Below, piece after piece: positions 8,131 to 14,960 of a stretch of DNA of 16,803 nt. How positions within the stretch are numbered: the first letter of the stretch is position 1; each line of letters begins with the position of its first letter. The stretch is taken from the NCBI GenBank assembly GCA_035384565.1, contig DAOOIT010000099.1:1-16803 (forward strand), written 5' to 3'. Position numbers and translations under genes: made by a program. The notes below the pieces were generated by a model. The model did not search any database, was not told where the DNA came from, and was given only the letters and a program-made list of their open reading frames with translations. The stretch is from Planctomycetota bacterium. Lineage in GTDB: Bacteria > Planctomycetota > PUPC01 > DSUN01.

Positions 8131-8136
8131 TATAAT
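8131..8136 (+). promoter_or_regulatory. Perfect -10 box upstream of the toxin-antitoxin module
   Basis: TATAAT stands alone in very GC-rich sequence, 26 bp before the GTG start. The 17-bp-spaced -35 position (8108-8113, TGGAAT) is poor, so the promoter would be weak or activator-dependent. The leader would be only about 20 bases and just fits the Shine-Dalgarno. Confidence 0.45.
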
Positions 8137-8150
8137 CCGTGGGGAGAGCA

Positions 8151-8156
8151 AAGGAG
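8151..8156 (+). promoter_or_regulatory. Ribosome binding site deciding the GTG start at 8163
   Basis: AAGGAG lies 6 bp before GTG 8163. The alternative GTG at 8139 is three bases after the -10 box and would fall ahead of the expected transcript start, so it is rejected. Confidence 0.7.
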
Positions 8157-8162
8157 CGCGCG

Positions 8163-8402
8163 GTGACATATAAGGGGCACGTGAAGAACGGCCTGGTGGT
8201 GCTCGACGAGCCGGCAAGCCTGCGCGAGGGCGAGCGGGTCAGCGTGCGCCCCCTGCGCCGACGCCGCAGGCCAGAGCCTCAAGACGAACAGGCGCCGACT
8301 CTCTATGACGAACTGAAGCCCGTGATCGGCAAGGCCAAAGGGCTGCCGGCGGATGCCGCGCGCAACCACGACCATTACCTCTATGGCATGCCGCGCCGAT
8401 GA
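8163..8402 (+). CDS. Antitoxin of a PIN-domain toxin-antitoxin pair
   Basis: A 79-residue protein starting with GTG. Its N-terminus (TYKGHVKNGLVVLDEPASLREGERVSVRPL) has the small beta-barrel pattern of antitoxins of the AF2212/DUF104-like kind that accompany PIN toxins. A charged linker follows, and a C-terminal tail (LPADAARNHDHYLYGMPRR) would be the toxin-binding segment. It presumably neutralises the RNase encoded immediately downstream and may bind its own promoter. Its stop overlaps the toxin's ATG (ATGA), the usual translational coupling in these operons. The family label is pattern-based; the antitoxin role is well supported by the partner. Confidence 0.8.
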   Translation: MTYKGHVKNGLVVLDEPASLREGERVSVRPLRRRRRPEPQDEQAPTLYDELKPVIGKAKGLPADAARNHDHYLYGMPRR

Positions 8403-8800
8403 GAGTCGCCTTCGCGGACAGCGCCTTCTACCGCGCCGCCGCCAACCCACGTGACGAACTGCACCCTGCGGCCACCACGCTTGCTCGGGGTTTCCGGGGC
8501 AGGCGCGTGACCACGGACTTCGTGCTCATCGAGCTAGGGAACTTCCTCGCCCGAACGGACGACAGGTCCCTGTTCCTCAACCTGCTGGACACGCTCCGCG
8601 CGAGTCGCCATACCGAGATCGTGCCCGCCAGTCGTGCTCTCATGGATGCCGGCCTTGCGCTGTACCGCCGACGCCTGGACAAGGACTGGTCGCTCACGGA
8701 CTGCATTTCGTCCGTCGTGATGGGGGAGCGGGGCATCAGGGAAGCGCTGACGGCAGACCATCACTTCGAGCAGGCCGGCTTCGTGGCGCTCCTGAAGTAA
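8399..8800 (+). CDS. PIN-domain toxin (VapC-like ribonuclease)
   Basis: A 133-residue protein matching the usual length of VapC-type PIN toxins. The acidic active site is visible: Asp7 in AFADSAFY, Glu45 in TDFVLIELGNFL, an aspartate in WSLTDCISSVVM, and an aspartate in ALTADHHFEQAGF. The order D-E-D-D and the closing HFEQAGF are characteristic. It is expected to cleave RNA using magnesium and to be held inactive by the antitoxin whose gene it overlaps by four bases. The module sits inside a carbohydrate-degradation locus and has no evident functional link to it. Confidence 0.9.
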   Translation: MRVAFADSAFYRAAANPRDELHPAATTLARGFRGRRVTTDFVLIELGNFLARTDDRSLFLNLLDTLRASRHTEIVPASRALMDAGLALYRRRLDKDWSLTDCISSVVMGERGIREALTADHHFEQAGFVALLK

Positions 8801-8836
8801 GGCGCGGCAGCGAGTGCCAGGACGCCCACCTTCGCT

Positions 8837-8859
8837 CCGCAAGCGAACGCGAGAGGGGA
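8837..8859 (+). repeat. CGCGAA-rich leader repeat, degenerate copy C
   Basis: CCGCAAGCGAA (8837-8847) also occurs at 6686-6696, just before copy B. It is followed by CGCGAGAGGGGA (8848-8859), nearly the tail of copy B (CGCGAGAGGGAA). It ends 5 bp before the ATG at 8865 and supplies that gene's Shine-Dalgarno-like GAGAGGGG. Confidence 0.45.
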
Positions 8860-8864
8860 CCGCT

Positions 8865-11800
8865 ATGAGGGCACTGGCTGCTCTCGTCCTGCTGTGCACG
8901 CCGGCCCTGGCGGCAGAGCCGGTTGCCAAACCCGCCTTGAACGCCGACCCCGGCGGCAAGGTGGGCGAGAGGCCCTATGAGATGGTCTGGGCCGACCGCA
9001 AGCCCGAACATCCCGAGACCCTGGACTTCGAGGACCTGACGGGCTGGACGGCGGTCGGCTTCCTCGGCTGCACCGCGGAACTCGTCCGCTCGCGCGAGGA
9101 GCTGATGTACGGCACCTACACGGGCAAGGTGACGTACACGGGGAAGACGGGCGCGAGCTACTTCGAGCTGAGGCCGCCTCAGCCCGTGCCCATTGCCGGC
9201 GAGCCGACGGCTTGCCAACTGTGGGTGCGGGGGAACAACTGGGGCTGGCACCCCAAGCCCCAAACCGCCCGGACGAATGTCTATGCCATCGTCCGCGACG
9301 CTCAGGGCGAGCACTTCGCCATCAGCCTCGGCCACGTGAACTTCGACTACTGGTTCCTCCTGCACGCGGCATTCGTCTCGCCCACGGGCCAGCTCACTGG
9401 CCGCATCCACAAGGAAGGCCAGGGCGACGGGAAGATTGACTACCCGCTCAGCTTCGTGGCCCTCCGCGTGACCAATTGCGCCGACGAGAAGCCGGCCAGG
9501 CTCTCCTTCGATTCGCTCCAGTTCTACCGGCCCGACTACAAGCCGCTCTCCGAGCCGAAGCTGCCGCCGAAGGACGTGCCGTGGCCCACCACCCCCGAGA
9601 CCATCACGCCAACCCCCCAGGAGCGCGTGAGCAACAAGTTCAGCCAGGAAGGCCCCGCCCGCGTCTTCACCGCGCGGGGCCGCCGCGACAGGATTCGTTG
9701 GACCTATCTGCCCAAGACAGGCACCCTCGACGATCTGACGGTGGAGATCAACGGCAAGCAGTTCCAGCCGTGCGTTGGCGGAGGCCCGGTCTTCGAGCTC
9801 GGCGGCCGCGAGTGGAAGCCCGGCGACGAAGGGCTCAAGCAAGGCTGCGTCGGTCTCGAGCAGTACGGCGACGGGACGGTCCTGGTTCACTGCTCGGCGC
9901 AAGTCGGCGCGGAGGAGGTCGCCTACTCGTACCATTTGCGGGCGATCGGCAAGTCGCTCCAGGTGACGGCCCGGTGCTCCGAGCCGAAGGTTACGGCCTT
10001 CCGCATCGGGCGAACGAAGGGCACGCCGAACGCCGACCTCTTCACCGTGCCCTACCTCAACATCGAGAGCGGCCCGCACTTCATCCACTGGGACGGCGTC
10101 TTCCTCTCGGCGCTTCTCGACTGGTATAACTCCGACGCCTCAACGCTTGAGGCGGCCAGCGGCAACCCGGCGCCGGGCGAGTACGTCTACAACGGCGGCT
10201 CGCGCTACCTGCCGAAGACCGACGGCGCCCGCAACCCGCTCCGCGAACGGCTCATCCTCACCGTGGCGAGCGACTTCGCCGAGGTGCTGCCCAACCTGCC
10301 GCACCCGAAGAACCCGAACGCGCCTCTGGCGACGAGCTCCATCTGGCGAAACGTGGGCGAGCCGGTGCCTGACCTCCTCAAGCGGCTGAAGGCGCACGGC
10401 GTCGAGCGCTTCATCTGCCCCCTCCACGAGGTCGGCTGGCGCGACGCCGGCGAATCCTTCACCTTCCGCCTCCGCTGCGCGCCCCGCATCGGCGACGAGA
10501 AGATGATCGAGTACGGCAAGTGGGTCCACAGCCTCGGCTACCGCTTCGGCCTCTACGCCAACTACACCGACTACGCGCCCGTCAACGAACACTGGCGCGA
10601 GGACCGCGTGTGCCTGGACTCGGACGGCAACTGGCGCGGCGCCTGGCCCCGCTGCGTCGCCCCCAAGCCGACCTGGGCCTGGCAGGCCGAGGCCGACCTC
10701 GCCCCCAAGATCGCCGCCAAGTTCGGCGCTACCACCTGCTACAGCGACGTCCACACCGCTATCGCCCCCTGGCACCGCACCGACTACGACGCCCGCGTGC
10801 CCGGCGCCGCCATGTTCCGCACCATTTGGGACTGCTATGCCCACATCCTCTGGAACGACTGCAAGGCATACGGCGGCCCGGTCTTCAGCGAGGGCAATAT
10901 GCAGTGGATGTATGCCGGCCTCATCAGCGGCAACTACGGCCAGATGGGCTGGGCCGGCCCCGAACGCTGGAAGCGGCCGCCGCTGGTGGACTTCGATCTC
11001 CTGAAGATGCACCCGCTCCAGTGCGACTTCGGCATGGGCTCGCCCGACATGTTCTACCCGTCGCACGGCGGCGAGTGGGCGCGCGACCGCAGCCGCACCA
11101 GCCCGTGGCTCGACCGCTTCATCACCTCCACCCTCGCCTTCGGCCACATCGGGTTCCTGGCGATGGAGTGGGGTCTCGACGGCGGCCTGAAGAGCTTCTA
11201 CATGACCAACGCCGTCCAGCAGCGCTACGCCCTCGTGCCTGTCGCCGAGATTCGCTACTTTGACGGCTCGAAGCTTCTCCCCACCTCCGACGCCATCCGC
11301 ACGGGGGCCTACAAACGCGGCCAAGTGTACGTGAAGTACCAAAGCGGCCTCGAACTCTGGTGCAACCTGAGCTTCGAGCACGATTGGCAGGTGAAATGCG
11401 ACGGCAAGACCTGGCTCCTGCCGCCGACCGGCCACCTGGCCTTCAAGAAGGGCGACATCCTTCAGTTTTCGGCCGTCGTGGATGGACATGATGGACAGAG
11501 GATGGACTATGTGGAGTCGCCGGATTATTTCTACGTGGACAGCCGGGACCGCTTCGGGGCAATGGGGCCTCTGGCCTGCAAGGGTGCGGCGGCTCTCAAG
11601 CCCGTAACCTGTGCCGTAACCTCCCGCAGGTTCCAGAACCTGCGGGAGGTTGGGGAGTGGTGGGCGATTCCCTGCGACAAGTGCGATGACCTGACCATTC
11701 GTCCGACGCATCTGGGGCTGGCCGCCGACGCCGCCCTCGCCGCCGAAGCCTTCGGCCTGGAAGACAAGCCCCTCGGCCCCGCCGAAGTGCGCGTGAGCAA

Positions 11801-13091
11801 CCTCGGCCGCACGATCATGCCCGTCAAGGATGCGGCCCGCTACCACGTCCGCGTCGCCGGTACCGCTCACGCGCCCGTGCCCGACGACGGCGTCCGCAGA
11901 CTCGTCCTCGGCCTCGACTACCCCGCGAGCATCGTCGTGGCGAACCTGGGCAAGGCCCCGCTGCGCGACATCTGCGTCTCTGCTGAGCGGCTCGGCTCCG
12001 GTGGCGGGGGAGCGGAAGATTCTTGTATTCTCAAGAATGTGAGAACATCACCGATCCTGCGCCGGGGTTCCGAGGGGCGCGTGGAGGCGAGCCTGCATGT
12101 GCCGGCCGATCCCAGGCCCGGCGAGCGGCTGTGGTATCGCATGCGGGTGAGCGGCCGAATGGGGGACAAGGAGGCGGAGGGCCTCGGCTGGTTCACCGGC
12201 ATCGCGGCAAAGGCGGTTGACGTGGCGGCCCGCCCCGCCGACCCCGCGCCAAGTCCGATCGGAGGCCCGCAGACCCTCCTCGTAAGCCTCCGCAGCAACC
12301 TGCCGACAGAGGCCCCCGTCGCCCTCACGCCCATCAGCCCATCGCTGATTCTCAAGCCGCGCCTCGCCGAGCTACGCCTGCGGCCGGGCGAGGAGCAGAG
12401 GCTGGGCTTCCGCTACGTTGTGCCAGCCACGCCGGGCGTCCACCTGTGCGAGCTGAAGGTGCGTCATGGGGCGGGGAGCCAGCCCACCCAGGTCGAGCGA
12501 CTATGGCTGCGTTTCGCGCGGGCCAAGGCCACCGTGGCGGAGCTGAGCAAGCTCACGCCCTCGCGCCTCGGAATGCAGTTCCGGGGGAAGGCCGAAGAGC
12601 CGCTGGCGGCGGAGAGCGGAGCGATCTTCCGGGCGGCAATGAATGCCGTGGGCGGGGCCGAGAAGAGCGGCTTCTTCTGCCATCCGCCCTACTCGGGCGG
12701 CGTGGGCTGCGCCTGGGGCGAGTTCGAAGCCGCGCTGCCCAACGAGCCGTGCGAGTTCGAGTCCCTCGTCGGCTTCACCGACGGCTCGACGACCGCCGAC
12801 GGGTGCGTGTTCTCGCTTCAGGTCAGAGAACTCCCCGCGGGTTCCAAACCCGCGGGAGGTTGGGTGACTGTTGGCAGCTTGCAGTTCGGCGAGCTGAAGA
12901 AGTGGCAGCCGTTCCGCGCCGACCTCTCGGCGTTTCGCGGCAAGAAGGTGGCGTTGCGGCTGGTGACGGATGTCGGGCCGGCCGGTAACTCGCACAGCGA
13001 CTGGGCGGCCTGGGGCGAGCCGCGTGTCGTGCTGGGAGGCGAACGCCTGGCCGTCGAGGTGCTCGACAGAGAGACCGCCCCGCTCAAGTAG
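8865..13091 (+). CDS. Giant secreted glycoside-hydrolase-like multidomain protein
   Basis: A 1408-residue protein with an 18-residue signal peptide (RALAALVLLCTPALAAEP). Residues about 45-230 form a beta-rich, carbohydrate-binding-like module (LDFEDLTGWTAVGFLG, CQLWVRGNNWGW). Residues about 260-490 form a beta-supersandwich-like segment. From about 490 to 800 the pattern is a TIM barrel: VERFICPLHEVGW, LGYRFGLYANYTDY, CYSDVHTA (Asp628), PVFSEGNMQWMYAG (Glu676) and GHIGFLAMEWG. Asp628 and Glu676 are the best candidates for a catalytic pair, resembling endo-alpha-N-acetylgalactosaminidase-type barrels, but I cannot name a GH family. After about 1040 come an immunoglobulin-like region and, at about 1255-1400, an NPCBM/discoidin-like domain ending WAAWGEPRVVL. 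Four short repeat or hairpin segments interrupt residues 873-1333. The ATG at 8865 is chosen for its signal peptide and GAGAGGGG; an in-frame upstream start at 8814 would bury the signal. Confidence 0.8.
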   Translation: MRALAALVLLCTPALAAEPVAKPALNADPGGKVGERPYEMVWADRKPEHPETLDFEDLTGWTAVGFLGCTAELVRSREELMYGTYTGKVTYTGKTGASYFELRPPQPVPIAGEPTACQLWVRGNNWGWHPKPQTARTNVYAIVRDAQGEHFAISLGHVNFDYWFLLHAAFVSPTGQLTGRIHKEGQGDGKIDYPLSFVALRVTNCADEKPARLSFDSLQFYRPDYKPLSEPKLPPKDVPWPTTPETITPTPQERVSNKFSQEGPARVFTARGRRDRIRWTYLPKTGTLDDLTVEINGKQFQPCVGGGPVFELGGREWKPGDEGLKQGCVGLEQYGDGTVLVHCSAQVGAEEVAYSYHLRAIGKSLQVTARCSEPKVTAFRIGRTKGTPNADLFTVPYLNIESGPHFIHWDGVFLSALLDWYNSDASTLEAASGNPAPGEYVYNGGSRYLPKTDGARNPLRERLILTVASDFAEVLPNLPHPKNPNAPLATSSIWRNVGEPVPDLLKRLKAHGVERFICPLHEVGWRDAGESFTFRLRCAPRIGDEKMIEYGKWVHSLGYRFGLYANYTDYAPVNEHWREDRVCLDSDGNWRGAWPRCVAPKPTWAWQAEADLAPKIAAKFGATTCYSDVHTAIAPWHRTDYDARVPGAAMFRTIWDCYAHILWNDCKAYGGPVFSEGNMQWMYAGLISGNYGQMGWAGPERWKRPPLVDFDLLKMHPLQCDFGMGSPDMFYPSHGGEWARDRSRTSPWLDRFITSTLAFGHIGFLAMEWGLDGGLKSFYMTNAVQQRYALVPVAEIRYFDGSKLLPTSDAIRTGAYKRGQVYVKYQSGLELWCNLSFEHDWQVKCDGKTWLLPPTGHLAFKKGDILQFSAVVDGHDGQRMDYVESPDYFYVDSRDRFGAMGPLACKGAAALKPVTCAVTSRRFQNLREVGEWWAIPCDKCDDLTIRPTHLGLAADAALAAEAFGLEDKPLGPAEVRVSNLGRTIMPVKDAARYHVRVAGTAHAPVPDDGVRRLVLGLDYPASIVVANLGKAPLRDICVSAERLGSGGGGAEDSCILKNVRTSPILRRGSEGRVEASLHVPADPRPGERLWYRMRVSGRMGDKEAEGLGWFTGIAAKAVDVAARPADPAPSPIGGPQTLLVSLRSNLPTEAPVALTPISPSLILKPRLAELRLRPGEEQRLGFRYVVPATPGVHLCELKVRHGAGSQPTQVERLWLRFARAKATVAELSKLTPSRLGMQFRGKAEEPLAAESGAIFRAAMNAVGGAEKSGFFCHPPYSGGVGCAWGEFEAALPNEPCEFESLVGFTDGSTTADGCVFSLQVRELPAGSKPAGGWVTVGSLQFGELKKWQPFRADLSAFRGKKVALRLVTDVGPAGNSHSDWAAWGEPRVVLGGERLAVEVLDRETAPLK
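11481..11507 (+). repeat. GATGGAC triple repeat inside the giant gene
   Basis: GATGGAC occurs at 11481, 11490 and 11501 (spacings 9 and 11). It is translated as VDGHDGQRMDY near residue 873, immediately after the beta-rich end of the barrel region. It may be a small repeat insertion; homologue alignment would be needed to show that. Confidence 0.5.
11618..11651 (+). repeat. 34-bp perfect palindrome in coding sequence, copy 1
   Basis: The 16-base arm AACCTCCCGCAGGTTC (11618-11633) is followed by CA and then its exact reverse complement (11636-11651). It lies in frame at residues 918-929, read as TSRRFQNLREV. A short CCGTAACCT direct repeat (11602 and 11615) abuts its left end. Confidence 0.9.
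12016..12048 (+). repeat. AT-rich hairpin island in the giant gene
   Basis: ATTCTTG (12019-12025) pairs with CAAGAAT (12032-12038), and TTCTCA (12028-12033) pairs with TGAGAA (12040-12045), giving two alternative hairpins. The stretch is conspicuously AT-rich within very GC-rich codons and encodes residues about 1051-1061 (EDSCILKNVRT). It resembles the other small palindromic inserts in this gene but has no second copy here. Confidence 0.45.
12829..12861 (+). repeat. Near-perfect palindrome in coding sequence, copy 2
   Basis: AACTCCCCGCGGGTT (12829-12843), CCA, then AACCCGCGGGAGGTT (12847-12861); the arms differ only by a TC/CT swap. It has the same design as copy 1 (AACCTCCCGC, GGTT, CCA, AACC, GCGGGAGGTT) but is read in a different frame (ELPAGSKPAGGW), between two strands of the NPCBM-like domain. 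Confidence 0.85.
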
Positions 13092-14478
13092 CCCTGCGCG
13101 GCAGCTCGCACACGGCGACGGGGAAGGTGACGGTGAAGCGGGTGCCCCGGCCCGGCTGGCTCTCGAAGGTGATCTCGCCGTCGTGCGCCTGCACAATCTC
13201 TCGGACGATCGAGAGGCCCAGCCCCGTGCCCTCCTGGGCGAACTCGCGGGCGTTGCTCGCGCGGAAGAACTCCTCGAAGAGGTGCTCCTGGTCCTCGGGC
13301 GGGATGCCGATGCCCGTGTCGGCCACCTCGAACACCAGGCGGGACTCGTCGGCGCGGCTGGTCACGGTGACGCGCCCGCCTTCCGGCGTGTACTTGATGG
13401 CGTTGGAGACGAGGTTGACCAGCACGTCGCGGAGCCGGTCGGGCTCGGCGTAGATCTGCGCCGCGCCGGCCTCGAGGCGCACCTCGAGCGTCTGGCGCTT
13501 CTCCTCCGATTGCGGGCCGTAGAGCGCCAGCACGCGCTGGGCCATCTCGTCGAACGCCACGAGGCCGCGAACCGGCTTCTGGTCGCGCGCGTCGCGCAGG
13601 CGCGAGAGGGCCAACAGGTCGGCCAGCATGTCGAGCATCACGCGCGTGCGGTGCTCGGCCCGCTGGATGAACTCGACCCGCTTGCCCTCGCCCAGGGCGG
13701 CGTAGTTGCGCAGGAAGACGTTCAGCAGCGACTGGATGGCCGACAGAGGCGAGCGGAGCTGGTGCGCCGCCACGCGCATGAAGCGCGACTTGCGGGCCTC
13801 GAGGTCGGCCAGCCGCGCCGAGGTGGCGGCCAGCTCGGCCTGCCGCTCGCGCAGCCGGGCCACGATGGACGTGGTCATGAAGGCCGACACGAAGAGCGTG
13901 ACGGCCAGCGCGCCCAGGTGGCCGAAGATGAACGGCGCGCTCTGGAAGTGGCGCTCGGCCATGTAGCCGGGCAGGTAGTAGTGCGGCACGGCCCCCCAGC
14001 GCTCCAGCAGCACGAGCGCCGCGAACAGGCCGAACGCCACCCCCGCGTGCGCATAGCTCTGCCACCGCGGCAACATCACGCTGGCGATGATCACGTGGAA
14101 CACGTAGAAGATGCTCAGCGGGTTCTCCACCCCGCCCGAGAAGTGCAGCAGCACGGTCATGCACAGCAGGTCGGCCAGCACCTGCACGTTGGCGAAGCGC
14201 TCGGCGGTGCGCGCCGTCACCTCCTCCTGCGGGCGCGCGTGCAGCCGTTCGGCGTACCAGCGGAACAGCAGGTTGTAGGCGGCGAGCATGGCCCCGAGGC
14301 CGAAGAGCTGCGCCAGCGGGAGCTGAATGCCCACGAGCCACCGGGTGCCCGCGACAACGGCAAACAGCGCCGCCACGGCCAGCCACCGCAGCCGGATGAA
14401 CCAGCGGCACAGGGCCAGCAGCCCCTCGCTGCGGCTCGCGAACGGCTCGAGGGACGGCACCAGCAGGCGGCGAGGCAT
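13084..14478 (-). CDS. Membrane sensor histidine kinase
   Basis: A 464-residue two-component sensor. About six hydrophobic segments (near 32-48, 52-72, 98-113, 121-136, 143-158 and 183-207) form a membrane sensor with almost no extracytoplasmic domain, followed by a coiled-coil linker (208-232). The kinase core is complete: phospho-acceptor His239 in AAHQLRSPL, N-box Asn359 in LVNLVSNAIKYTPEGG, G1 at DTGIGI (387-392), F-box FEEFFRA (401-407) and G2 at GTGLGLS (417-423). It should autophosphorylate and pass the phosphate to a response regulator, but none is encoded in the window. It is 51 bp downstream of hypA on the same strand and probably shares its transcript. AAGGAGG 4 bp before the ATG sets the start. 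Its stop region overlaps the end of the convergent giant gene by 8 bp. Confidence 0.93.
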   Translation of the reverse strand: MPRRLLVPSLEPFASRSEGLLALCRWFIRLRWLAVAALFAVVAGTRWLVGIQLPLAQLFGLGAMLAAYNLLFRWYAERLHARPQEEVTARTAERFANVQVLADLLCMTVLLHFSGGVENPLSIFYVFHVIIASVMLPRWQSYAHAGVAFGLFAALVLLERWGAVPHYYLPGYMAERHFQSAPFIFGHLGALAVTLFVSAFMTTSIVARLRERQAELAATSARLADLEARKSRFMRVAAHQLRSPLSAIQSLLNVFLRNYAALGEGKRVEFIQRAEHRTRVMLDMLADLLALSRLRDARDQKPVRGLVAFDEMAQRVLALYGPQSEEKRQTLEVRLEAGAAQIYAEPDRLRDVLVNLVSNAIKYTPEGGRVTVTSRADESRLVFEVADTGIGIPPEDQEHLFEEFFRASNAREFAQEGTGLGLSIVREIVQAHDGEITFESQPGRGTRFTVTFPVAVCELPRRAT

Positions 14479-14482
14479 CTCC

Positions 14483-14489
14483 CCTCCTT
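14483..14489 (-). promoter_or_regulatory. Strong ribosome binding site of the histidine kinase
   Basis: AAGGAGG on the minus strand with a 4-bp gap to the ATG. It gives the kinase its own efficient translation start within the hypA-kinase unit. Confidence 0.7.
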
Positions 14490-14529
14490 CACGTCCCGGC
14501 CCTACGGGGCGCTCGGGGGGCCGCCCCCG

Positions 14530-14871
14530 CTACTCGATCTCCATCGCCTCCACGGCGAACTCGTGGCCGCCGACGATGGCGTGGCGCAGGCCGCCGCACT
14601 GGGGGCAGCCGGGCTTCTCCGTGTCGGCGCCGTAGCGCGCGCCGCACTCGGCGCAGGCGAACTCCACGGGCTTCTCCACCACCTCGTACGCGGCACCCTC
14701 CAGCGGCGTGCCCTGGGCGTACTCCCGGAGGTGCTCGATGATGTGATCGGCATCGGCGCCGCTCAGTTCCCCGACGACCAGCGTCACCTTGACCACCCGC
14801 TGGCAGTCGTGCTTGGCCAGCTCAGCCTGAAGGGTGCGGAACACGGCCTCCGCGCGGCCCGATTCGTGCAT
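14530..14871 (-). CDS. hypA: HypA-type nickel metallochaperone
   Basis: A 113-residue protein of standard HypA/HybF length. It starts MHES, giving His2 and Glu3 for nickel binding, continues with the family pattern VVKVTLVVGELSGADADHIIEHL and GTPLEGAAYEV, and has the zinc site as two CxxC pairs, CAECG and CPQCG, before the ending GGHEFAVEAMEIE. HypA delivers nickel, with HypB, to [NiFe]-hydrogenase large subunits and in some bacteria to urease. No hydrogenase, hypB or other hyp gene is in the window. The frame is open upstream to 15015, but only the ATG at 14871 gives the essential N-terminal MHE; the Shine-Dalgarno is weak (GGGG). It has a good promoter of its own and is followed by a histidine kinase. 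Confidence 0.93.
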   Translation of the reverse strand: MHESGRAEAVFRTLQAELAKHDCQRVVKVTLVVGELSGADADHIIEHLREYAQGTPLEGAAYEVVEKPVEFACAECGARYGADTEKPGCPQCGGLRHAIVGGHEFAVEAMEIE

Positions 14872-14923
14872 GGCAACATCCCCAACTGAAGGCCTCGGCC
14901 CGGCGTCCTGCGCCTCGCCCACG

Positions 14924-14952
14924 ATGCTACCCCAGCGCTCCCGGGCTGTCAA
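14924..14952 (-). promoter_or_regulatory. Promoter for hypA and the histidine kinase
   Basis: On the minus strand, a perfect TTGACA (14947-14952) is followed by a 17-bp spacer and TAGCAT (14924-14929; four of six consensus bases). The leader to the hypA ATG is about 45 bases. Confidence 0.65.
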
Positions 14953-14960
14953 GCGCTTGA
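14949..14960. promoter_or_regulatory. 12-bp palindrome joining two divergent -35 boxes
   Basis: TCAAGCGCTTGA is a perfect palindrome. Its two ends are the TTGA cores of the opposing -35 boxes (minus 14947-14952, plus 14957-14962), with GCGC between. The middle AAGCGCTT also fits the AANCGNTT pattern of LacI-family operators, but the palindrome may be only a by-product of the back-to-back boxes. Confidence 0.4.

Noticed and set aside
10140..11870. A 576-codon minus-strand frame inside the giant gene
   Set aside because: Low-complexity A/G/V/H composition without domains; a shadow of the glycosidase-like frame.
12970..14889. A 639-codon plus-strand frame antisense to the histidine kinase and hypA
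   Set aside because: The minus strand carries intact H, N, G1, F and G2 boxes and a complete HypA; the plus frame is rich in R, H, Q and A with no domain.
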